A stretch of DNA of 8,576 nt from contig DAIDJC010000136.1 in NCBI GenBank assembly GCA_027451565.1, positions 1 to 8,576 on the forward strand, given 5' to 3'. This document shows positions 1-5,739 of the stretch, in pieces (the stretch's first letter is position 1; each line of letters opens with the position of its first letter). The DNA comes from Limisphaerales bacterium (lineage in GTDB: Bacteria > Verrucomicrobiota > Verrucomicrobiia > Limisphaerales > UBA11358). A model generated the notes under the pieces. That model ran no database searches and was not told the DNA's origin. It saw only the letters and a list, made by a program, of their open reading frames with translations. The position numbers and the translations under genes were made by a program.

Positions 1-148
1 AACAACCAAGGTCACCATAGCCAAGGTCGTCCGCGAGGATGATCACAATATTCGGCTTGTTGAAAACGGCGGCTGCGGACGCTGAAAAATCCAGCGCCAG
101 GCACACACCGAGAGACGCTGCGGCCAGGGAGATTTTACAAAAATTCAT
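1..148 (-). CDS. Sulfatase, N-terminal fragment (3' end beyond the window)
   Basis: This is the first 49 codons of a secreted sulfatase (alkaline phosphatase-like fold), starting at the ATG at 148-146 and running off the left edge. Reading the minus strand gives a signal peptide (start MNFCKISLAAASLG, then a hydrophobic stretch and an SASAAA cleavage region). The family's first conserved block follows, NIVIILADDLGYGDLG, whose paired Asp residues are metal ligands in characterised sulfatases. The formylglycine motif, the GKWHLG block and everything after them lie outside the window, so activity and substrate cannot be judged. It starts 22 bp after the stop of the preceding sulfatase-like gene, which suggests co-transcription. 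No clear Shine-Dalgarno sequence precedes the ATG (the leader is GCCAATTCAAA). The family call is secure; the specific enzyme is unknown. Confidence 0.88.
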   Translation of the reverse strand, partial: MNFCKISLAAASLGVCLALDFSASAAAVFNKPNIVIILADDLGYGDLGC

Positions 149-170
149 TTTGAATTGGCTTTGTCAGTGA

Positions 171-1604
171 TTAATTGTTGCGGCCGGTTATCAGCGGCGG
201 GGAATTGTTTCCGGCTGGCAGTGCCAGCGCCGAAGGGACGTTCACCGGATCAGGCAAACTGCGATTCCAAACAGCCCATTTTTGCTCCATTGTGGCCAGC
301 ACCGCCGACTGAGATTCCGCGAGGTCTTTAGATTCGGCGATGTCGGCGGCAACATCATAGAGTTTATCGGGGCTGCCGTCGCCAGAGTTCACCAATTTGT
401 AGTTCCCGGAACGAACTGCAAAGCCGCCGGAGTTGGGGATTGTGCAAAAGAGAGCATCATGTGGCGCGCCGCTTTTCAAGCCGGTGAGATAAGGCATCAG
501 ATCAACTCCATCCAGCGCCAGCGAAGCTTGAGAGGGTACGCTGACCTGCGCCGCCATGGTGGCAAAAATGTCGAGAGAAATCACGGGTTGTTCATAAACC
601 CGACCTTTGGGCAGATGACCCGGCCACTGCATGACAAAAGGCACTCTCCAACCACCTTCCCACGGACTGCCCTTGGCACCACGCAACGGATAGTTATCTG
701 ATGAATTCTGATCAAGACTGCCTCCCGTATCCGAAAGAAAAACCACCAGGGTTTTTTCCTCCAAGCCGTCCTTACGCAATTCAGCCAGCACGCAGCCTAC
801 CCCGTCGTCCACCGCACTGACCATGGCGGCATACGTTTTTCGATGGGGGCTCTCAATGTCCGGAAACCGTTCCAGATATTTTTGTGTCGCCTCCAGAGGG
901 CTATGCGGTGCGTTATAGGCCAGGTAAAGAAAAAAAGGTCGGTCTTTGTTTCGGTTAATAAAGTGCGCCGCCTCGGCGGATAATTCATCCGTGAGATAGT
1001 TTTTGATTTCCTTGGGACGACCGTCGCGCCAAACGCTCAAGTGAAATATTTCGTATTGGGATTTGATATTTTCAGGATCGAGAATGGTTAGTTCCTCGGG
1101 GAAATAGCACGATCCAGCGCCAAGAATGCCAAAATAATCCTTGAAACCCCGTTTCAAGGGACGCAGAGCGGGATGTACGCCCAGGTTCCACTCGCCGACT
1201 GCACCACAATAGTACCCTGCATTGCCAAGAAAGTCAGCCAAGGTGGTGCGTCCCAGCGGCAATCCGCCTTTAATATTTTCAGGTTGCCAAGCTGAGCCAA
1301 GATCGTATCCAAATCGCTGAGGGTACAATCCTGTCAGTAATCCGGCCCGGCTGGATGATGAAAGCGGTCCCGCCGCATAACCACTCGAAAACTGAACTCC
1401 GTTTGATGCAATGGAGTCCAGGTTCGGCGTCGGTATGTCTTTGCTGCCATTAAATCCCACGTCATGATACCCTTGGTCGTCCGTCAGAATAATAAGCAAG
1501 TTGGGCGGCGAGGCATGGCAAGGCAGCGAAACGAGGGACGTTGTCAGCAAAAAAAAGGGGCTGACCAAAGCCCCTAGCATGAATTTGATCTGGCGGCAAA
1601 TCAT
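171..1604 (-). CDS. Secreted sulfatase-family protein with degenerate active-site motifs
   Basis: A 477-residue sulfatase homologue; normal members hydrolyse sulfate esters, often on glycans, in the periplasm or outside the cell. A signal peptide (MICRQIK, a hydrophobic core, then PCHA-SPP) precedes the conserved NLLIILTDDQGY block. I chose the ATG at 1604 because it begins a typical signal peptide and has GAGGA 11 nt upstream; the same frame is open to a TTG at 1691 with no Shine-Dalgarno sequence. Conserved features kept are D42/D43, R86, H234 (NAPH), D292 and K311 (RGAKGS..EGG). Changed features are the formylglycine motif, S-S-S-S-R instead of C/S-x-P-S-R (S82 at the modified position, Ser for Pro); GEWNLG instead of GKWHLG (E138, N140); and SDTGG instead of SDNGG (T293). 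The fold is complete, with no frameshift. It may be a non-catalytic sulfatase-like protein or one with altered chemistry. It lies 22 bp before a second sulfatase and downstream of the two-component pair. Confidence 0.9.
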   Translation of the reverse strand: MICRQIKFMLGALVSPFFLLTTSLVSLPCHASPPNLLIILTDDQGYHDVGFNGSKDIPTPNLDSIASNGVQFSSGYAAGPLSSSSRAGLLTGLYPQRFGYDLGSAWQPENIKGGLPLGRTTLADFLGNAGYYCGAVGEWNLGVHPALRPLKRGFKDYFGILGAGSCYFPEELTILDPENIKSQYEIFHLSVWRDGRPKEIKNYLTDELSAEAAHFINRNKDRPFFLYLAYNAPHSPLEATQKYLERFPDIESPHRKTYAAMVSAVDDGVGCVLAELRKDGLEEKTLVVFLSDTGGSLDQNSSDNYPLRGAKGSPWEGGWRVPFVMQWPGHLPKGRVYEQPVISLDIFATMAAQVSVPSQASLALDGVDLMPYLTGLKSGAPHDALFCTIPNSGGFAVRSGNYKLVNSGDGSPDKLYDVAADIAESKDLAESQSAVLATMEQKWAVWNRSLPDPVNVPSALALPAGNNSPPLITGRNN

Positions 1605-1609
1605 GGGCG

Positions 1610-1640
1610 CAAGAATCCTCGACGAGGCTGGAGATTCTTG
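1610..1640 (-). promoter_or_regulatory. Inverted repeat over the ribosome binding site of the sulfatase-like gene
   Basis: A perfect 8-bp inverted repeat, CAAGAATC / GATTCTTG, has its arms at 1610-1617 and 1633-1640 with a 15-nt loop. The loop contains part of a smaller palindrome, CCTCGACGAGG (1617-1627). On the minus-strand transcript the hairpin ends 5 nt before the ATG at 1604, and its downstream arm overlaps the only Shine-Dalgarno-like sequence (GAGGA). It could therefore mask ribosome access. It could also be a weak stem after the response regulator gene, but no T-tract follows it. Arms and position are read directly; the regulatory role is inferred. Confidence 0.4.
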
Positions 1641-1712
1641 ATGCCTGTCACCGTGAACTTTGAATTTCGAGGCATTTTTTCTGTTTTCCAACCACAGACA
1701 GTGGGTGCATTT

Positions 1713-2435
1713 CTAGCTCAAGAGCCCGTCTTTAATGGCTCTGGCGACGGCTGCTGCAGAGGAATGAACATGCAGTTTGGCGTAGATATTGCGCAAATGA
1801 GAATCCACCGTGTGATAACTTAAATTTAAATCTTCGGCGATCCCTTTCATGCCACGACCTTGGGACATTAGTCGCAAAATGGCCTGCTCCCGCGAGGTGA
1901 GAATCTGCGCAGGTTTGCGTGCCGCGCGCCCGGACAACATATCCAGAACCGAGCGGGCAACCTGAGGCGTCATCGGCGCCCCACCTGAGAGCGCCTCTTG
2001 AATGGAGTGAACAATTTTGGCGGTATTTGACGGCTTCAATAAATACCCCGATGCCCCGGCACAAACGGCGTTAAAAATTTTCTCCTGGTCATCAAACACG
2101 GTCAGCATGATGATTCGCGTTGTCGGAGAAAGGGCTTTAATCTCCCTGATCGCATCAATCCCATTAAGAACCGGCAATCCCACATCCAGCAACACCACAT
2201 CGGGAACGTCCCCGGCATGCAAAGCGTCCAAAGCATCTTCGGCGTTCGAGAACTGATGGCTGCATTGTATGCCTGTCATGCCATTGATCACCCGGGAAAG
2301 CGTGCCCCGGAAATTTTCATTGTCCTCAATCAGCCAGACATGCACCAACCGTGAGGGGTCGGGATCCTTTGCTGCCTGACATTTGTCCGCGGATTGCAGT
2401 TCTGACGCGTTGCTCATTTTGTAATCTTTTGCCAT
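1713..2435 (-). CDS. NarL/FixJ-family response regulator (receiver plus LuxR-type DNA-binding domain)
   Basis: A transcription factor of about 240 residues that is phosphorylated by a sensor kinase and binds DNA. Numbered from the ATG at 2435, the receiver domain spans about residues 29-145. It has the acidic pair E37/D38 (LIEDN), the phospho-acceptor D84 (VVLLDVGLP), the switch residue T112 (MLTVFDD) and the conserved K134 (LLKPS). A LuxR/GerE helix-turn-helix fills about 177-240, with the typical LTSREQAILRLMSQG start and the SYHTVDSHLRNIYAKL recognition region. The start is uncertain: ATG at 2435, ATG at 2417 and GTG at 2462 are in frame, and none has a convincing Shine-Dalgarno sequence. 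All leave the receiver intact. It follows the propeller sensor kinase by about 60 bp on the same strand, so the two most likely form a cognate pair. Targets are unknown; the sulfatase genes immediately downstream are candidates. Confidence 0.95.
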   Translation of the reverse strand: MAKDYKMSNASELQSADKCQAAKDPDPSRLVHVWLIEDNENFRGTLSRVINGMTGIQCSHQFSNAEDALDALHAGDVPDVVLLDVGLPVLNGIDAIREIKALSPTTRIIMLTVFDDQEKIFNAVCAGASGYLLKPSNTAKIVHSIQEALSGGAPMTPQVARSVLDMLSGRAARKPAQILTSREQAILRLMSQGRGMKGIAEDLNLSYHTVDSHLRNIYAKLHVHSSAAAVARAIKDGLLS

Positions 2436-2494
2436 GAGGGGTGGGATCACTTTATACACCACGCAACCCCCCCATTACCAGGCTCTTTTCAATA

Positions 2495-5400
2495 CTATGC
2501 CATTTTAAAAAGATTTTGCCAGTCACGAGATTTCGTGATTGGGGCCGCCAGTTCAATTATAGTGCCGCTGCCTGGCTTGCTGCGCACTTTCACCGACCCA
2601 CTCATTTCATGCGCCCGAATCTGATAGTTTTTTATCCCGTTCCCCGGCAGCGCTTTAGCCATGTCAAAACCGAGGCCATCGTCGCTGACCATCATATGGA
2701 AACACCCCTCCTCGCACCAGACCCGAACCTCCACCTGCCGCGCGCGGGAATGCTTCAGCACATTATGCAAAATCTCTTTGAGCAACGGCGGCACGTTCCG
2801 GCGTAGTTTAAGTGATATCTTAACATCATTCAAAGGCTCTTTCACTTCAAACCGGCAGTCCATTCCGGACATCATAATGGCAGAAATCTGGCGCAGACGC
2901 TCAATCATGTCCGATAACCGCTCATGCGAAGGGTTAATGATCCATACCAGATCACGCAATGTGTCCACGGTCTGATCCGCCATGGACCGGATTTGCGCAA
3001 GATCATTGGGTTGCGGTTTGCGTTCCATGACCTCGGCCAGCAGGGAAATACTGCCGAGGTTCGCCCCGACTTCATCATGAAGATCCCGGGCAATTTGCTG
3101 GCGGAGCCGCTCAAGGGCAAGCAACCGCAAAGCCCGCGCCCGATAAACCAAACTGACCAAGACCAAAAAAAACAATGCCACTGCCAATCGAAACCAAACC
3201 GTCTGCCAAAACAAAGGCAGCACTTCAAATGAAAGCTGATAAATCTTCGGATTCCAAACACCCTGATTATTGCAGGCAGTCACTTCAAAAACATATTTTC
3301 CTGGCGGAAGCAGCGAGAATTCCGCAACCCTGTTGTCTGCCGCTTCCATCCAGCGATTATCCAGACCGGTTAACCGGTAACGAAAACGTATTTGCTGCGG
3401 GGAAGACAGGCTGAGGGCTGTAAAATGAACCGCCACCTGCCGGGTGCCGGCGGGGCAAAAAAACCGGGGGTGATTTTCGGAGTTTGACAAAACCGTGGTC
3501 GCGGGTGGTAAAAGGCGTCCATCTGCAAAAATGGACTCAATGACCACCGGCGGTGGCAAATTATTTGGAAGGATGGCGTCGGGGTCGAATGTCACCAACC
3601 CCAGGCTCGTCACATACCAAAGACTTCCATTGTCTGTTCTGCAGGTGGTGGGCTGGTACCCTCCAAGAATTTCACAGGCACCAAGACCATCGCCGATGCC
3701 AAGCTGGAGGCAGTTCACATTTTTTATCCTGCCCTGAGTGAATTCATCCAATTGCCGGTGGCTGATGCGAAAAATCCCGCTGGATGAGCCTATCCATAGA
3801 TTTCCATTTTTGTCTGATTGAATATTGCTAATGAAGTCGTCCGGCAGTCCTTGTTCCTGCTTTAATTCTCCCCAGCGTCCGTTTCTGTCGAAAACCAGCC
3901 CGTTTCGCCAAGTCCCAATCCAAAGAGTACCCTTGGAGTCAAAATGGAGGGAATGGATTCCGCTTCGCAACCATTCCAGAGGAGACGCCACAGCGTGAAC
4001 TTTGCCCAACTTGAATTGATACAGCTTGCCATCCTGGGATCCAATCCAAACTGAGTGGTCGCCAGCTTCGGCAAAACAGCGTATATCGCTGGTGCTCAGT
4101 AACTTTTGATTTGCAAGAACACTCTCCTCATCATACCGAATCACCCCCTTTGTGGAGCCTATCCATATCTGCTGGTTCGAATCTTCAAACATTGCGTTGA
4201 TGGCCCCCTCCGTGGCCTCCGGCAATTCGTAGCCGAGAGGGCTGGCGCTGTCTCTCAGCCAAAGGCCGAAGTAAAACAGCCCACTCCAAACCTGATGGCG
4301 GGTGTCTTCCAGCACACTTCGGATATAATCCTGCCGCCAAAGATCATTGCATTGATGAAATTGGACCTGCCCATCCGCGCCAATCCGATAAAGTCCAGCG
4401 CCCTCGGTTCCCACCCACAGCCCCCCCTTCATGGCGGGGGCAATGGTGGTCACTGCTCGATTCTGCCAGTTGTCAGGCGGCGCAACCAATCTCACTACGC
4501 GCCGCGTGACACGATTCAAGCCGTGAACCGTGCCCACCCAAAGATCCCCTTCCTGGTCCTCGCAAAGCGACAAGACTTGGTCGTGGGACAATCCTCCAAA
4601 AAAATCCATTTTGTGCTGACGGCCCTCTTCGTCAATCATCCATACTCCTTGTCCGTATGTGCCAACCGTCAACTTGCCGGAGCGAGTTTCGCACAAACAC
4701 GTATTTTCCCTGCTTTGCAAATCCAGAACTCCACGGTCTTCAACCCATCGTCCATCCTGCCATCGCCTCAGGCATTGGCCGTCACGAACCCATAATCCAC
4801 CCGAACGCGCCCGGGCGATATTCCGCCATTGACCGGGCAGGCCTGGTAACACACACGACATTTTCCCCGTTTTGGTATTGAGAAGATATAAATTCCCCCC
4901 GTCAAACAACACCCACAAGCCCCCGCCCTCAGCCGCGCAAATATCCCATATGTCCTTCTGTTCCGGGCGGGCTATGATTTTTCCTGGACGATGATTTTGA
5001 ATAGCCAGCAATCGCTTCCTACTGGCCGCCCAAACCGTTCCGTCGGACGTTTCCACCATTCTGTTAACCCTGTCCAATAGATTTTCGGCAGAAAAGCTTA
5101 TCAAATGAAAGCCCTGGTCGTCCATCCATCCCACCTCTCCGGATTGGGTGCCATACCAGATTTGTTCACGGCTGTCTTCAAGCAGGCAACTGATCATGCT
5201 GCTTGCTAATCCGGGGGTTTCCGCCTGGTAAAACCGCTCAAACCGCACCCCGTCAAACCGGGCAAGGCCATTTAGCGTTGCCACCCAAATATAACCGTCG
5301 TGACTCTGGATTACGTCATTGATTCTCGCCGATGGCAATCCGTCCTGAACTTCCCAATCCACATTCACATAGTCAGGGTCCTGTCTTACCAATAATTCAT

Positions 5401-5563
5401 TTGCAACCCCCGAACCTGTTTGCGCATCAACCAAACCGGGACAAAACAAAAGGCTTAAAAGACATTGGGACAAAAGCGGGATAAAAAGCAGGACACCCCT
5501 CCCGCAAAGATAACATGGAATTAAACCAGAAGGCTTAAAACTGCGCTGCCCGCCCAAAATCAT
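2495..5563 (-). CDS. Sensor histidine kinase with double Reg_prop propeller, Y_Y_Y and HisKA_3/HATPase_c domains
   Basis: A membrane sensor kinase of 1022 residues. I chose the ATG at 5563 over the ATG at 5590 because GGAGGAG lies 5 nt upstream of it and nothing similar precedes the other. An N-terminal hydrophobic segment (about residues 21-48, ending near VDAQ) is a signal peptide. About 14 propeller strands of the LW(V/I)G(T/S)..GL..(F/Y)D type run from about residue 70 to 660, enough for two seven-bladed Reg_prop propellers. A Y_Y_Y domain follows (about 725-770, FRYRLTGLDNRW...LPPGKYVFEV), then one membrane span (about 790-807). The cytoplasmic part has a HisKA_3 box with phospho-acceptor H829 (ARDLHDEVGANLG), an N box (KEILHNVLKHS, N934), a G box (VSDDGLGFD) and a final GSGT. 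It has no receiver and no DNA-binding domain, so it needs a separate regulator; the NarL-type gene downstream fits. The outside ligand is unknown. In Bacteroidetes the same sensor layout detects oligosaccharides. Confidence 0.95.
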   Translation of the reverse strand: MILGGQRSFKPSGLIPCYLCGRGVLLFIPLLSQCLLSLLFCPGLVDAQTGSGVANELLVRQDPDYVNVDWEVQDGLPSARINDVIQSHDGYIWVATLNGLARFDGVRFERFYQAETPGLASSMISCLLEDSREQIWYGTQSGEVGWMDDQGFHLISFSAENLLDRVNRMVETSDGTVWAASRKRLLAIQNHRPGKIIARPEQKDIWDICAAEGGGLWVLFDGGNLYLLNTKTGKMSCVLPGLPGQWRNIARARSGGLWVRDGQCLRRWQDGRWVEDRGVLDLQSRENTCLCETRSGKLTVGTYGQGVWMIDEEGRQHKMDFFGGLSHDQVLSLCEDQEGDLWVGTVHGLNRVTRRVVRLVAPPDNWQNRAVTTIAPAMKGGLWVGTEGAGLYRIGADGQVQFHQCNDLWRQDYIRSVLEDTRHQVWSGLFYFGLWLRDSASPLGYELPEATEGAINAMFEDSNQQIWIGSTKGVIRYDEESVLANQKLLSTSDIRCFAEAGDHSVWIGSQDGKLYQFKLGKVHAVASPLEWLRSGIHSLHFDSKGTLWIGTWRNGLVFDRNGRWGELKQEQGLPDDFISNIQSDKNGNLWIGSSSGIFRISHRQLDEFTQGRIKNVNCLQLGIGDGLGACEILGGYQPTTCRTDNGSLWYVTSLGLVTFDPDAILPNNLPPPVVIESIFADGRLLPPATTVLSNSENHPRFFCPAGTRQVAVHFTALSLSSPQQIRFRYRLTGLDNRWMEAADNRVAEFSLLPPGKYVFEVTACNNQGVWNPKIYQLSFEVLPLFWQTVWFRLAVALFFLVLVSLVYRARALRLLALERLRQQIARDLHDEVGANLGSISLLAEVMERKPQPNDLAQIRSMADQTVDTLRDLVWIINPSHERLSDMIERLRQISAIMMSGMDCRFEVKEPLNDVKISLKLRRNVPPLLKEILHNVLKHSRARQVEVRVWCEEGCFHMMVSDDGLGFDMAKALPGNGIKNYQIRAHEMSGSVKVRSKPGSGTIIELAAPITKSRDWQNLFKMA
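3581..5353 (-). repeat. About 14 Reg_prop propeller blade repeats in the sensor kinase
   Basis: Degenerate repeats of about 40 residues occur in the periplasmic part of the kinase. In order, the blade cores read IWVATLNGLARFD, IWYGTQSGEVGWMD, VWAASRKRLL, LWVLFDGGNLYLL, LWVRDGQCLRRW, LTVGTYGQGVWMID, LWVGTVHGLNRV, LWVGTEGAGLYRIG, VWSGLFYFGLWLRD, IWIGSTKGVIRYD, VWIGSQDGKLYQF, LWIGTWRNGLVFD, LWIGSSSGIFRIS and LWYVTSLGLVTFD. Blades 3-5 are the most diverged. Fourteen blades match the two stacked seven-bladed propellers of related sensors. The boundaries are approximate. Confidence 0.8.
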
Positions 5564-5568
5564 GGCCT

Positions 5569-5575
5569 CTCCTCC
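5569..5575 (-). promoter_or_regulatory. Strong ribosome binding site that decides the sensor kinase start
   Basis: GGAGGAG on the minus strand lies 5 nt upstream of the ATG at 5563-5561. It is the best Shine-Dalgarno sequence in the window. It indicates that translation of the kinase begins at this ATG and not at the in-frame ATG at 5590, which is preceded by GCTTTTGTCGC. Confidence 0.7.
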
Positions 5576-5668
5576 GGCTGCCTCATCCATGCGACAAAAG
5601 CAACAAGATTTAAAGCATTGTCGGGAAAGGTTTGGTGTGGCATTGATGCGTTTAATGTTGCTTGGGTC

Positions 5669-5697
5669 ACACTACGTAGGGCCCTGGTGGCTGTCAA
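5669..5697 (-). promoter_or_regulatory. Sigma70-like promoter candidate for the sensor kinase/regulator genes
   Basis: On the minus strand a perfect -35 hexamer TTGACA (5697-5692) is followed, after exactly 17 bp, by TAGTGT (5674-5669), a weak -10 with 3 of 6 consensus bases. Transcription from here would begin near 5662 and give a leader of roughly 100 nt before the kinase ATG. It is the best promoter-like match I noticed in the 176-bp gap. The spacer contains two short perfect palindromes, CTACGTAG (5672-5679) and AGGGCCCT (5678-5685). Confidence 0.4.
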
Positions 5698-5707
5698 TGT
5701 TTTGACA
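5692..5707. repeat. Inverted repeat TGTCAA-tgtt-TTGACA in the sensor kinase upstream region
   Basis: Perfect 6-bp arms are separated by 4 bp, and one arm coincides with the candidate -35 element. A further TTTGAC copy lies 10 bp along (TTTGAC at 5701 and 5711), so the half-site occurs three times. This fits a dimeric regulator operator, perhaps for autoregulation. A weak stem at the end of the upstream gene is the alternative, but no T-tract follows on the minus strand. Confidence 0.35.
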
Positions 5708-5739
5708 TGCTTTGACGGCCCACAAGGACAACCATCCGC

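Larger units (their letters stand above)
5564..5739. other. Intergenic region between the passenger protein gene and the sensor kinase
   Basis: This 176-bp stretch has no supportable gene. It holds the kinase ribosome binding site, the sigma70-like promoter candidate and the TGTCAA/TTGACA inverted repeat. I found no GC-rich stem followed by a T-tract on the minus strand, so no intrinsic terminator is visible for the upstream gene. Confidence 0.6.

Noticed and set aside
282..701. Plus-strand open frame of 139 codons opposite the sulfatase-like gene
   Set aside because: It is a shadow of the well-supported sulfatase-family frame and has no protein family features.
1605..1691. TTG start at 1691 giving a 506-residue sulfatase
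   Set aside because: The extra 29 residues are polar and would place the signal peptide internally, and there is no Shine-Dalgarno sequence before the TTG. The ATG at 1604 fits a normal signal peptide. It cannot be fully excluded.
4423..4440. CCCCC/GGGGG inverted repeat resembling a terminator stem
   Set aside because: It is inside the kinase coding sequence and follows from Pro/Gly codons of a propeller blade, with no T-tract.
4106..4795. Plus-strand open frame of 229 codons
   Set aside because: It lies wholly inside the sensor kinase gene on the opposite strand, has no recognisable domain, and its composition mirrors the antisense of the propeller repeats.
5564..5590. ATG at 5590 as the sensor kinase start
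   Set aside because: No ribosome binding site precedes it, whereas GGAGGAG precedes the ATG at 5563 at ideal spacing.
5691..5730. Possible intrinsic terminator after the passenger protein gene
   Set aside because: The TGTCAA/TTGACA stem is AT-rich and short, and no T-tract follows on the minus strand.
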